DNA of 64,000 nt. Origin: Inia geoffrensis (lineage: Eukaryota > Chordata > Mammalia > Artiodactyla > Iniidae). Location: NCBI GenBank assembly GCA_036417435.1, contig CM070907.1:55350001-55414000 (forward strand). Direction: 5' to 3'. A model generated the notes under the pieces. That model did no database searches. It was not told the DNA's origin and saw nothing but the letters and a program-made list of their open reading frames with translations. This document shows positions 24,000-35,510 of the stretch, piece after piece (the first letter of the stretch is position 1; each line of letters starts with the position of its first letter). Made by a program: the position numbers and the translations under genes.

Positions 24000-25130
24000 A
24001 GTTAAACTTTATCACACTAACCAAAATCCAATAAAGGCCTAAAGGAATCAATGAAAAGGGGCTCTCACTGACCTAACATAGAAATAATAAATAGCATATC
24101 AGAAATAATAATGATTAAATGTATTGAAACATATCAAATATATAAAAATCCATGAGTTCATCATGGTAACAAGGTAATTAGTCATAATTAAAGGCTGCTG
24201 GGGCACTAACTCACTCTGAATATTAATAAAGGATATCGATTAAATCCTGGATTTCCTTTACAAACTGAATTTTAGAATGACCAAATTGTTACTAAGGGAA
24301 AATTCTTCTTTATAGAAGAAATTCAGCTGATAAAGGAAAAGGAATGAGGGATTCAGAAAATCACCAATTTTCAACCCCTAATGAGTTAATAGAGCTGTGA
24401 AAATAATGGATAGTAAAAAGTGGAAGACTGATGGTATATATATATTTTTTTCTTTTTTTGGAGTACGCGGGCCTCTCACTGTTGTGGCCTCTCCCGTTGT
24501 GGAGCACAGGCTCCAGACACGCAGGCTCAGCGGCCATGGCTCACGGGCACGAACCCGCGTCCCCTGCATCGGCAGGCGGACTCTCAACCACTGCACCACC
24601 AGGGAAGATCTGATGGTATATTTATAAACCACTTGATCAATCTTAGTATTACCAAAAGTAGAACTATACATTATATGCCTTAAGTACACAGTGACACTTA
24701 TGAAGTATTTTGCTTTAAAAAAAATAGAAAAGAAAGAAACTAAACTTAATTAAACATTTAAATGTAGCTACCAGTTTGAAGGAAATGCAAGGGATAGAGG
24801 AAAAAGTTAAATGACACCATGTTGAAGCAGTCAGCCAAATCCAGAATGTGGGACATTTTACAGAACAAATGGCTTGGTTTCTCCAATAAATCAACAACAT
24901 AGACTAAAGAAAACTAAGAGGCACAATAATTTTTAAAGAATGGGTTTTGTTTGGATCTTAAACCAAAAGACATGTTTTTAGTCAACTGGAGAAATGTGAA
25001 TTTGGACTGGGTATTAAATGATATTTAGAAAGTATCGTTAATTTGTTACATGTGATAGTAACATAGTGTTTACTTTTTTTAAAAAAAAAATCTTTATCAA
25101 TTAGGGATGCAGCCTAAAGTATTTATGTGT
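24000..25130 (+). repeat. Old L1-type 3' region with SINE insertion
   Basis: Segments 24020-24427 and 24621-25120 look like parts of one old L1 3' UTR ('ccatgagttcatcatggtaa', 'gcttggtttctccaataaat', 'gtgaatttggactgggtatt'), split by the SINE at 24446-24609. Confidence 0.5.
24446..24609 (-). mobile_element. CHR-family SINE with internal deletion
   Basis: A reverse-oriented copy with the duplication 'ctgatggtata' at 24428-24438 and 24610-24620. Compared with the copy at 26634-26848 it lacks about 40 bases between 'ctcacgggc' and 'acgaaccc'. The missing block is bounded by short GGGC repeats. Confidence 0.93.
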
Positions 25131-25139
25131 AAAATGACA

Positions 25140-25680
25140 TTTCAGTCAGGTTTCTAGCAGAAAACAGTAGCAATCAAATCAGGTAATTTAAAGAGAATTT
25201 AATAAAAAGGATCCTTTTCAAAGATGCAGGAAGACTGTAGGGAAACTAGAAGGGATAACCCAGTACCCCTGGACTAGTAATAACAACTGTTAACACCCCT
25301 AGGCCTAGGGGTGAGGAAAGGGTGTGGTTATCAGAACCCAGAGACAGAGAAGTCTTGTGACAAGAAGTTGTGACATTTGGTTGAAGGATACACCTGGCTG
25401 CCACAAACCCTCAGAAAGGGAGCCAGAAGAATAGTACCTCAAGGTATTAAGCTCCTGGTGATACTATCCATTAGCAGAACCCAACTAGATGCTATTGGGT
25501 AAGGAAGTCCTTATGCTATTGGGTAATGTAGTCTTATCTGCATTCTATACAGATAAGCCTTAAGGGAATCAGAGCAGGGATGAGAGGCAGAGAAAGAGTG
25601 GACTGGGAGGGGGACACAAGAGATATCTAGGAAAAATGACAAGGTGTATAGAATTTGCTTTAAAATACTCCAGCCTCCTC
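25140..25680. other. Unclassified, possibly an old LTR-like repeat
   Basis: The stretch 'gaatttaataaaaaggatcc' near 25195-25215, with 'agaggcagagaaagagtgga' at its end, resembles old LTR or MER-type repeats, but I cannot name a family. No coding frame is seen. Confidence 0.3.
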
Positions 25681-25958
25681 CCCACCAAAACTGAATAAAT
25701 GAAACAAAATTGGCAAAGTATCGATAATCATTGAATAGTATATATAGTGAAAACTATATAGGAATTTACTATATATTCCCTCTGCTTTTGTATGTTAGAA
25801 AATTCTCATAATTAAAAGTTAAAAAAAATGATTTAGTCCCTTAAGCATGAACTGAAATATCATTTAATTATTTAACATAAATCATATTCTTTCCTGATAG
25901 TCGAAATTCTTGTATCCTCTCTCCAGGGCTTCTTTTTCATGGTATTAAGAAGCATGGG

Positions 25959-26419
25959 CCAATGTTCACTGCAGCTCTATTCACAATAGCCAGGTCATGG
26001 AAGCAACCTAAATGCCCATCGACAGATGAACGGATAAAGAAGATGTAGTACATATATACAATGGAATACTACTCAGCCATAAAAAGAAACGAAATTGGGT
26101 CATTTGTAGAGACATGGATGGACCTAGAAACTGTCATACAGAGTGACGTAAGTCAGAAAGAGAAAAACAAATGCCATATAGTAACGTATATATGTGGAAT
26201 CTAGAAAAAATGGTACAGATGAACCGGTTTGCAAGGCAGAAATAGAGGCACAGATGTAGAGAACAAATATATGAACACCAAGAGGGAAGTGGTGGGGTGG
26301 TGGTGGTGGTGTGATGAATTGGGAAATTGGGATTGACATGTCTACACTAATATGTATAAAATAGATAACTAATAAGAACCTGCTGTATAAAAAAATTAAT
26401 TAAATAAAATTCAGAAAAA
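25959..26419 (+). mobile_element. 5'-truncated young L1 3' end
   Basis: It covers the ORF2 C-terminus ('gaatactactcagccataaa') to the 3' UTR and an A-rich end. A 12-base duplication, 'aagaagcatggg', lies at 25947-25958 and 26420-26431. A short GTG-rich run lies at about 26290-26312. Confidence 0.93.
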
Positions 26420-26633
26420 AAGAAGCATGGGAAGTCAAATTAGTACATAACATGAAATCGGAGCAAAAGGAAAAAGACAATCTAGAGGGCTTTTTCAAAC
26501 AAGCCAACTTCTGTAAAAATCTGATCTTATCCATTATATGTTCATTCAATTAGTCCAAATTTAAAGCATTGGTGATGCCTTAAAATAATTTTAATTTATC
26601 TGCACTCTTCTTCTTCCATCATATTAAATGATA

Positions 26634-26848
26634 TCTTTTTTTTTTTTTTTTTTTTTGTGGTACGCGGGCCTCTCACTGTTGTGGCCTCTCCCGTTGCGGA
26701 GCACAGGCTCCGGACGCGCAGGCTCAGCGGCCATGGCTCACGGGCCCAGCCACTCCGCGGCATGTGGGATCTTCCCAGACCAGGGCACGAACCCGTGTCC
26801 CCTGCATCGGCAGGCGGACTCTCAACCACTGCGCCACCAGGGAAGCCC
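26634..26848 (-). mobile_element. CHR-family SINE, near consensus
   Basis: A reverse-oriented full-length copy with a T tract of about 20 and 'gtggtacgcgggcctctcac' at the left, and 'ccaccagggaagccc' at the right. No clear duplication was found by eye. Confidence 0.93.
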
Positions 26849-26884
26849 TCTTCTCTATTTTTTTTTTAATCCTCTCTTGACCCA

Positions 26885-26945
26885 TGTAAAGCAAGGCTAA
26901 TAATACCCAACGTTTGGCACAAAGTAGTGCTCAATAAATATCACA
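26885..26945 (+). repeat. L2 LINE 3' tip
   Basis: The segment 'aaagtagtgctcaataaata' is the L2 terminal motif. Confidence 0.5.
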
Positions 26946-27055
26946 TATTATTATAAGATTGTGTTATTGAGACAGATTGTGTCTTATTAATGTCTGTGGC
27001 TCAACAAATATTTTTTTTAACTGAAATTAGAATTAACAGGAAGATAGGGAATTCC

Positions 27056-27163
27056 TTGGCAGTCCAGTGGTTAGGACATGGTGCTTTCACTGATGGGCCC
27101 AGAATCAATCCTTGGTTGGGGAACTAAGATCCCAAACAAGCAGCATAGCACAGCCAAAAAGAT
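27056..27163 (+). mobile_element. Short CHR-type SINE
   Basis: It has 'ggaattccttggcagtccag', then 'tggttggggaactaagatcc', and ends 'cacagccaaaaa'. Its tail runs straight into a GGAA microsatellite. Confidence 0.87.
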
Positions 27164-27323
27164 AAGGAAGGAAGGGAGGGAGGAAGGGAGGAAGGGAGGA
27201 AGGAAGGGAGGGAGGGACGGAGGGAGGGAGGGAGGGAGGAAGGGAGGGAGAGAGGAAGGAAAGAAAGGAAGGAAGGAAGGAAGGAAGGAAGGAAGGAAGG
27301 AAGGAAGGAAGGAAGGAAGGAAA
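27164..27323. repeat. (GGAA/GGGA)n microsatellite
   Basis: About 160 bases of purine-only tetranucleotide repeat: mixed GGAAGGGA units in the left half, then a long uninterrupted GGAA run. Translation gives meaningless Lys/Glu/Gly/Arg or Leu/Pro/Ser repeats. Confidence 0.95.
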
Positions 27324-27609
27324 CATATTACTGAGATAGAAGCAAAAAGTTCTCTCAAAAATTTAACTGATTATATGTGATAGAGCACTAGACAAGTATC
27401 TTCCATTTTAGGATCCACTGATTGCTATGGACCTCTCTAAAGTTATAGTTTGGGTTTCCTCTCCACATAGGAAGCAGTGTATATAATAATAAGACATAAC
27501 TGTTTCATATTATATTTAAATAATTCATGGCAAACATTATAGAGACAGTCACATTATAAACTTAGGACTTCATTTCTAAGAATCACCACTCAAAATAACT
27601 ATTGATAAT

Positions 27610-27712
27610 TTGTGATAGTTACACAACTTTGTGAATATAATAAAACCACTAAATTGTACACTTTAAAAGGGTGAATTTTATGGTATGTGAATTACATCTC
27701 AATAAACATTTG
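27610..27712 (+). repeat. L1 3' tip, old
   Basis: The 'aaattgtacactttaaaagg' and 'ggtatgtgaattacatctca' pattern is the 3' terminus of an L1MA/MB-like element, ending at 'ataaac'. Confidence 0.65.
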
Positions 27713-27724
27713 TAATAACTCTTT

Positions 27725-27925
27725 ACAAAGCACTTCATCTGTATTGTCTCATCCGATCTTCACAACAAAACCCTAAATTAGTTATTTACCATAATATTAT
27801 GATGAGGAAACTGAAGCTCAGAGAAGTTTAATGATTTAACAATTTCCTCAAGACCTCACAGTAAGCATAGCTCAGATGTAAACCCTCATTTTCAAATGCT
27901 AAATCCAGTGCTTTCACCAAACCTA
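27725..27925 (+). repeat. MIR SINE
   Basis: The core 'gatgaggaaactgaagctca' with 'ctcatccgatcttcacaaca' before it and 'caagacctcacag' after it is a clear MIR. Confidence 0.85.
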
Positions 27926-28801
27926 GTATTATGTACTTCCTGCCTCACAGAAACAGGATATCTCTGAAATGCACAGAAGCAAAGTGGTTAAAATGGGGCA
28001 AACATTGCTGAGGAAGCCAGATTCTTCTAATCTTGCAACCTATGGAAGAGTCGTTCTTCCTCATGAAGACACTGGTCTTAGAACTGGAATTTTGAGATCT
28101 GGGTTTGCAAGATGCAGCTCTGTCACCCATACCAACAAACATTTATGTTGAAGGAAATGGGGTGGATTAATTAGTGATTTCTTGTTTCTGAAGACAGAGA
28201 TTCATGTGATGTGAAATAATCACAAGTAATTAATTGGGTTTATTTTGGCCTTGTTCTTTAATTGAAAGAACTACCAAAATCCTTCTAATGACAATGTATA
28301 TTATAATGCTATTAAAATTTCTAATCGAAGTCCAAAAGGCTAGTTTTCTACATGGCTTGTGCTAGTAAAAGTGAATTATCAGCAGAGCAGTAAACAAAAT
28401 ATATTCACATTAACGAAAACTCACGTGACTTCTAGTAAAGGGGAGCGACAAAAGCGTTACACTCACAGGATTGATTTAAAAGCAACCTCTTTCAACAGCA
28501 GTGAGCAAACAATAGTTTTAATTTACTCTAAATTCTTTCCTAGTCAGGCACCAACACAGGAAAGAGGAAATGACTTCATCTTTCTACACAGTTTGTGTGT
28601 TTTCTGAAAAAATTTATATTTTTTAATTCAGAGAATACCTACTGGCACCACAGAAAACTTGGGAGTTAGGAAGAGAACTTTCATTAGTTATTAGAGGACA
28701 AATTGAGACTGGGAAGGAAAGCTGAGGAGAATCAGCAAGAATGACAGGGATGGAGTAAAGGGACAAAGTAGGTAATTAAATAGTTAATCCCACTAGGGGA
28801 C

Positions 28802-29410
28802 TGTAAGAAAAAATATGGGAGACCCCTATAAGTTAATGATCACTCAAGAAAGCAGGTCTGCTTAACCACGAATCCAAGCAGGCTTGCATAGCAACAGACG
28901 CAGGAGACATGACCCAAAACAATAAAACAATGGTGGCATGAGACTCACATCCTGCCCAGTAAACTCAGTAAGTTAATGACCCCTAGGACATACTCTCTGC
29001 ACACATAAAAAACAATACTTTATGGAAAAGTGACATTTCAAAGTGAAAGACCCTCACTGTACTGAGAGCTGAAATAATTTTTCCATAGTGCCATGACAGT
29101 CCTGGCTTGACCATGTAGGGACAAGAAAACTCCCCTGCCCAACCTGCAGGAGGAACTGAGGATGGAAGCTTGACGTCTACTGAAGAATGAGGAAGAAGGC
29201 GGTTTCCCCCCCCCGCTCCTCACTTTTCCTTCGATTATAAAACTGTAGCCCACTAAGTTATCAGGGCACAGCATCCTCTCGCCTGCCCACCTGTAAGCCT
29301 CACAAGCATCCTATTCTAATAAATCACTTCTTATCTACCACTTGGCCTCTGGCTGAATTCTTTCCGTGCCGAGACATAAAGGACCCGAGCTCCTTGGAGC
29401 CCCCCAGAGA
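28802..29410 (+). mobile_element. Probable solo LTR upstream of AQP11
   Basis: The segment has a retroviral LTR layout: a start near 'tgtaagaaaaaatatgggag', a TATA-like 'attataaaactg' at about 29234-29245, and AATAAA at about 29319-29324. After these comes a U5-like part ('cttggcctctggctgaattc', 'cgtgccgagacataaaggac'). No internal viral genes are present. The boundaries are approximate because no clean duplication was found. It ends about 1.2 kb before the AQP11 start codon, in the same orientation. Confidence 0.6.
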
Positions 29411-29999
29411 TGCCACCTAGTGGTGTCAAGAACACCTTCCAAGCGCTCTATCACTTGAAGCTCGGGCTAATTATTCCTCTCATTTCAGCTCTTCTCTCAC
29501 TTCTCTCCAGCCCTCAGAAATGTGGACTTGTGTTTCAGCAGAGCCCAGCGGAGGCAGAACTGAGGCTGGAGAGTGCTGAGGAATTTGCACCCCTCTCCAC
29601 CAACTAAACCATGATACCCATTCCATTAGCAGAAAACCACGACAGGTGCAAGGTCTGAGGAATCCCAGACATTCCCTCCCAGCTGCACCCAGAAAGGGCC
29701 GCCCAAGGTGGGCGAGCTGTTGGGAGTTGGGGGCGGTGGCAAGACGTGCTCTTTTAACTTCAGCCTAGCACTTCTTGAACACTTCGTGTCTGCCAGGCTC
29801 TGTGCTACTTGCCTTCCATGCTTTTTAAAAGCAAATCGATGAGGTGGGTGGTCTGACCCACAACTCTACGAGGTAAACGTCACAGGCAGGTGAAAAAAAC
29901 TAAGGCTGAAGGAGACCCAGTTGCCTGCCCTTCTTCACACAGGTCAAGCCCTGGTTCGCTCTGAAATCTACTCCCCCCCCAAACCACCACCCAGCCCCA

Positions 30000-31150
30000 C
30001 CCCCGACCTCCGCGCTGCACCTCCGTCACTTCCCGTCTTCTCAGTCGCCCCATAAATTAAAAACGAGGTGGTTGGCAGAGATGAACCTTAGAGGTCTTTC
30101 CAGCTTGCCGGCTTTACAGTTTTAGGAGCGGGGAAGGGAAAGCCCTCAAGGTTCCCACGTCAAAGCACCTGTCCAAGCGCAAGGGGCCCGCGCCCGACCG
30201 CTTAGCACTGGGAGAAGCGCGCCCGGCGTCGCCAGGGGTCCGTCGGTCCCAAGTCTAGCCTCTCGCAAAGGCGCGCGGGCCGCCGCGCGCATGCGCAATG
30301 GCCTCCGGACGCGTGTAGTCCCTCCACTCCCTGCCCCATCCGCGCCTGCTTCCAGTCCCTGAGGGAAGCGGCGAGGGCGTGTGCGTGTCCGGCTCCTGCT
30401 GACCTTTGGCCCCTCAGCCGGTGCCCTCGCAGAGCTGTCCTCGTCGCCCCTCCTCCCCGGCTCCGGTAACAACACCCTAACTCAGGGCTGGGGAGGGGAG
30501 GAGCCTTTTGCGTGGCGCCCCCGGTGCCTCCAGCAAGCCTAGAGTCGGCCCGCCCCGAGGGGCGTGAGGGGGCGGGGCTGAGGACTTAGGACTCGGGCCC
30601 ATAGACCGCCTCCTGCCGAGCCAGAGCAGGCATCCCAGTCTGGTGTTGAGAGAGCCATGACGGCGCTGCGGGGGCTCTGGCCCGAGATGCAGGACACCTG
30701 TATCTCGCTGGGGCTGATGCTGTCGATCGTGCTGTTCATGGGGCTGGCCCGCGTGGTCACCCGGCAGCAGCTGAACAGGCCCACTGCCCACGCCTTCGTC
30801 TTGGAGTTTCTGGCCACGTTCCAGCTCTGCTTCTGCACTCATGAGCTGCAACTGCTGAGCGAGCAGGAACCCCTGCACCCCACCTGGCCGCTGACGCTAA
30901 CCTACTTCTTCTCGTTGGTGCATGGCCTGACTCTGGTGGGCACCTCCAGCAACCCGTGCGGCGTGATGATGCAGATGATGCTGGGGGGAATGTCCGCTGA
31001 GACGGGTGCGATGAGGCTGTTAGCTCAGCTGATTGGTGCCCTGTGCAGCAGGTACTGCATGGGCGCCCTGTGGAGCCTGGGACTGACCAAGTATCACGTC
31101 AGCGAGAGGAGCTTCGCTTGCAGGAATCCCATCCAAGTGGACTTGCCCAA
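30000..31150 (+). promoter_or_regulatory. AQP11: CpG island with AQP11 promoter
   Basis: The sequence becomes strongly GC- and CpG-rich from about 30000 and covers the start of AQP11. No TATA box is evident just upstream of the ATG. Candidate elements seen are an NRF1-type palindrome, 'gcgcatgcgca' at 30287-30297, and a GC box, 'gggggcggggc' at about 30568-30578. The transcription start cannot be fixed by eye but probably lies within 30300-30640. Confidence 0.75.
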
Positions 31151-31275
31151 AGCGGTCATCACAGAAGCCGTCTCCTCCTTTATCTTCCACAGCGCTTTGC
31201 TGCACTTCCAGGAGGTCCGAACCAAGCTTCGTATCCACCTGCTGTCAGCACTCATCACCTTTTTGGTCTATGCAG
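30657..31275 (+). CDS. AQP11: Aquaporin-11, coding exon 1
   Basis: Encodes residues 1-206 and the first base of codon 207 of aquaporin-11. This unorthodox aquaporin sits mainly in the endoplasmic reticulum and transports water (and reportedly glycerol and hydrogen peroxide). It is known to be needed for normal kidney proximal tubule in mice. Seen here: hydrophobic segments at about 15-34, 44-61, 78-96, 118-139 and 164-184; the family's variant first pore motif Asn-Pro-Cys at 99-101; and a following MMQMMLGG stretch. The ATG has a purine at -3 and fits the family's N-terminus. The exon is uninterrupted. It ends 'tatgcag' before the donor 'gtttgt', which is weak at +3 to +5. The phase (1) matches exon 2 exactly. 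Confidence 0.97.
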
Positions 31276-32791
31276 GTTTGTTATTCCCACAAAACACTTG
31301 GCATGTCCGGAGCTTGACTTGAGGCTCTAAGTTCTTTGCCAAGATACATTTTAAACCATCATGCCTCTGTGATGTCAATATTGGTATCTCCGTAATTCTA
31401 ATCATTTTGCAGCTCATTCTTTACCGATAGGGTCGAAATATTGATCCTCCATTCAGTGCTTTTTTTCTTAACACCCAGAGAAAGCCACTTCTGTGCTGAA
31501 ACTGAGATCATGTGAGATATTGCCAAGGGTTCAAATATCCTACAAAGGGATTGTTGTAATGGTAGAAAGGAAAGATAACATCAGCTACCTCTTGCCTACT
31601 TGGTATAGATCCTTTCTGAGACTCTCACTGAAACATGATCCTGGGTGTCAAAAGTTCCTTCCAATTTAAAGCACAAGCTACCTGATTGGTTAGTAGTAAG
31701 AGTGGGAAGTAGAAATTCTGTAGTTCTATTTCTTAGTTCTTTTTCTACAAAATTACTTAAAATCATTTATCTCCTTAATAATTCATCTTGAGTTATGTGA
31801 ATTTTTAATGGCCTATCAAGAAAGATGTGTTTTAAAATAAAAACGTGCTTGAAATCAAAGATGCTTTTTAAAAACTAATAATTCTTGAGAATCTGTTGAT
31901 TTCTCGTAAACCATTTGTTCACCTTGACAGATCTCAGATTTAGTGGATAATCTGAATATTCCAAATGGGACAAGAAAATCCAAAAAACAAAAGTTTGATG
32001 ATGAAGTGTGTTATTTTAAATGATCACGACAAAATATTTCATTAGGACTATATCTGAATTCTAAAATGTTTTGGAGGCAGGAATCTAATAAAAGGAATTA
32101 GTAGTAAGAGTCAGCCTTCTGCCCACTGAAAGGGAAACTGAGTAGACGCAAACCTCAAGATAAGGAATTTTAAACATATGCTTGACTTTCTAGGTAGAAA
32201 TGAAAGAATTTCCAATCCATTTCAACTTCTTTAGATCTAGTACCATTTTTTTTGTAGAGGCAGATGGGAATAAATGGTATAGGAGAGAAGGAAGGATTTA
32301 TGCATATTTGAGGGGTTGGTGAGTAGTCGCTTATTAAAGTTTTAGGTTTGGGCCAAAGCAGAAACATCCCTTGAAAAATGTTGTGCCACAATTTAGCTCT
32401 GTACTTATATAATTAGAAGTGGTAAACATTTAAAAGATGTTTTAAGTTAATAAAATGTTATACACAGTTCCTCCTCCTTCTCTTGATTATCTTTAAATTG
32501 GTATTCTTCCTATTTTTGTATTTTTAATACATATTTATGATTTCATAATAATACTGTATATATTAGCCAATACCTATTTTATAAGTGACAAAGATTTTGA
32601 GAGAAGAGAAACAAGATAATAATTGAAGTTATACATAAATATAAGGAGAGTTATTAGAAAGAACCCATAAAATAACAATTTAAGGTGTCCAAAAACACTG
32701 CTGTTTTCCTTCCCCTCACACTTGACATCAACATTGATGAAATGAGGATACTAATTGGTAGGGGAGGAGGAGAGAGTGAAGGGATCACTAC

Positions 32792-32955
32792 AGCAGTGGT
32801 TCTCAGCATTCTCTCTGCGTTACAGTCACCTAGGGAGTGTTTTAAACATACCCATATCTGGGTGCCAACATTAAGATTTAATTGCTGTGGGAAGGGGCCT
32901 AGGCAATAGTAGACTTTAAATTTTCCCAGGTGATCCCAATATGAACCACTGCTCC
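32792..32955 (+). repeat. MER5A-like DNA transposon
   Basis: It starts 'cagcagtggttctcagcatt' and ends 'cccaatatgaaccactgctc', the terminal inverted-repeat pattern of MER5A (hAT-Charlie). Confidence 0.8.
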
Positions 32956-32959
32956 AGTC

Positions 32960-33115
32960 TAGACTTTGCTGGCCATTTCAGTAGCCACTAGTCACATATG
33001 GTTATTTAGGTATAAATCAACTAAAATTAAATATTTACTTCTTCAGTTGCTATAGCCACATTTCAAGTACTCAATAGCCATATGTGGCTAGTGGGTACAA
33101 TATTGGGCAGTGCTG
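32960..33115. repeat. Short element with terminal inverted repeats, hAT-like
   Basis: The sequence 'agccactagtcacatatgg' near 32983-33001 is mirrored as an inverted copy, 'ccatatgtggctagtggg', near 33078-33095. A small A+T-rich centre separates them. This looks like a non-autonomous DNA transposon (MER type). The family is not certain. Confidence 0.55.
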
Positions 33116-33224
33116 GAGGCTGTTTGCAGGGACAGAACCTAACAATTATTTAGCACTGTTACAGAAATTGATACCCTATTATGATCTTCCTTTTCTGCCA
33201 ATATAAGGGAGATAAGAATATTCA

Positions 33225-33425
33225 CTGGGCAACATGCCAAGCATGTAGGAAATTTATATGAGTTATCCTAGTTAATCCTTACAGCAACCCACTGATGAAT
33301 ACATTATTCCCATCTTTATGTAAGTGAGGCTCAGAAAAGTGAAATGACCTGACCAAGGTCACACAGCTAGAATGTGCTGGAACCATGGTTTAAACTGACA
33401 CTAAAGCTTATACTCATTTCATTAT
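33225..33425 (+). repeat. MIR SINE
   Basis: 'gtgaggctcagaaaagtgaa' followed by 'ccaaggtcacacagctagaa' is the MIR core. Confidence 0.85.
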
Positions 33426-33439
33426 CAGCATTTCTACAG

Positions 33440-33860
33440 CATATTCCTCAAAAGTAACAAAAATATATACATACAATTGAATATTGTTCAGTCATGAAAA
33501 GGAATGAAGTTCTGATACATACTACGATAGGAATGAACCTTGAAAACATTATGCCAAGCAAAATAAGCCAGACACAAAGGGACAAATATGACTCCACTTA
33601 TATGAAATATTCAGAATAGGCAAATTCATAGAGTCAGAAAGTAGAATAGAGGTTACCATGGGCTGGGTTGCAGGCAGGAATAGGGACTTTTTGTTTAATG
33701 GGTACAGAGTTTCTGTTTGGGGTAATGGAAAAGTTGTGGAAATAGTGGTGATGATTGAACATTGTGACTGTAACTAATGCCATGAATATACACTTTTAAA
33801 TGGTGAAAATGGCATATTTTATGTTATGTATATTTTAGCATAACTTAAAAAAATTTAAGT
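33440..33860 (+). repeat. Old L1 3' end
   Basis: ORF2 C-terminal remnant ('gaatattgttcagtcatgaa') followed by a 3' UTR ('gaggttaccatgggctgggt', 'atatacacttttaaatggtg'). Confidence 0.78.
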
Positions 33861-34764
33861 TACAAAAGGATTCTGTTGCCAAGTAAATTTGGCAAACACT
33901 GGATTAAACAGATTTTCTAATTTAAGACTTCACAGAGCCTTTACTATGCTACTGTTTATTGTGAAACTCCAACAAGAGAAGCATGTGGAATACAGTTTTT
34001 CAAACTTACGCAATCCTTTTGTCTAGGAGTGTGTAGCAGAAGAGAACATACTTTGGGAAGTGCTGCACTAAGCCATGTCACTCCCCATTTTTTCTATGGA
34101 TATAAGTCATAACTTTAGATCAGTTATCCTAAATAGAGTGAACTGTCTGGGGACTAGCTGAGTGTGTGTCTTACCAGGCAGAGGTGAGGCTTTTGTAGGA
34201 AGGAGTTAAGAATGGATAGGGAAGGAAAGTCAGGGAAGCATCTGCTAAATCAGGCATCGTTACAAGTTACTTTGATATGTCTTTTTTTTTTTTTAAACTT
34301 CTAAGATACTATTAGTACTGGTTTTGCTAAGTTGCATGCTGGGATATTTCTTTAATCACTTGCATTTTGAGGACACTAATACAGGTCACATCAAAAGAAC
34401 TGATAATTTAAGATTACAGAACATAACTGTCCAGCAGCATAGCCACAGGCTCCTTGGATAGCCAATGATCAAGCACCTGACTGTGTATTTATTGATTTAG
34501 CACCCTGCACTTTGATGTGCAGATGGAGGCCACTGATGTCATTACCACTTATCATGTATTTATTGACTTCCCAAATAAAGTAAAAAACACTGTGTGATTT
34601 ATTAACATATTAAAACCGTAAAACTGTTAATGCAAATTTCAAGCAAATCTTCCTTAATTGAGGTTTTGGGAGAATTTGGTTCAATGACTAGGGTAAGAGA
34701 GAACTGCATTCATTTTTAAATTAATTACATATTGGGAAAAAAATCTGTTATTTTACATATCCAA

Positions 34765-34985
34765 ATAGGCTGTCTTTATTACTGTACCCTGTTCATTTCC
34801 TTTGTAGAATTTTTTAATTATATACTTGTTTTCTGGTGTAATGCCTGTCTTCCTCCACCAGACAGTAAGCTTTATGAGTACAGAGACTAAAATTGTTTTA
34901 TTCATTATAACTAGGACTTAACATGGTGTCTCCTGTTACAAATACTCATTATTTTTAGAATGAGTGAATGAATTAGCAAATACTC
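34765..34985 (+). repeat. L2 LINE 3' end
   Basis: 'cagacagtaagctttatgag' and 'cttaacatggtgtctcctgt' followed by 'gaatgagtgaatgaa' fit the L2 3' end. Confidence 0.6.
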
Positions 34986-35294
34986 TATTCATTTAAAAAT
35001 AGAAAGAAGTAATACATATCTGGGTATTCCATATTTTATGTCTAAGAGCTTTCAAAATAAGCCTAATATATTGTTTGAAGTAACTGCATTTTTACTTCAT
35101 TTCATTACTCCATTCAGGAGGTTTATTGTATCCTTCTAAGTCATGAAGAATTTGGGTAAGATTATTTGTCAAAGGAGAAGGGAACTAAGTCCTTTACGTA
35201 TGTTTATTTTTAATACAATAACCATATGAAATAGGTGCCAATTTACAAATGAAAAACAGCTTCAAACGAAGGTCCGAAACTTTTTTTTTTATCA

Positions 35295-35510
35295 TGCCAG
35301 TAAAATATAGTGGTTAAGCACAGAGCCTTGGAGTTGGACTGTGTCCGTAGGAGAGAGAACTTAATTTAGGTCTCAGTTTCCTCATCTTTAAAATGGAGAA
35401 TACTACCATCTCTCTCTTCAGACTATGATGAAGAATAATGTATTCCAAGTTCTTCCCAAAGTAACTGGCACAAATGTTCTGGTCACTGGAAAGGCCTAGC
35501 TTCCATTATA
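35295..35510 (+). repeat. MIR-type SINE
   Basis: 'agtggttaagcacagagcct' and 'ctcagtttcctcatctttaa' are MIR landmarks. Confidence 0.7.

Noticed and set aside
27164..27323. CRISPR-like array
   Set aside because: It is a simple tetranucleotide repeat without spacers, in a mammalian genome.
27071..27380. Proline/leucine-rich and lysine/glycine-rich frames
   Set aside because: They are translations of the GGAA microsatellite.
30146..30878. Minus-strand frames of 99-133 codons over the CpG island
   Set aside because: GC-rich sequence has few stops. They overlap AQP11 exon 1 and its promoter and show no recognisable domain.
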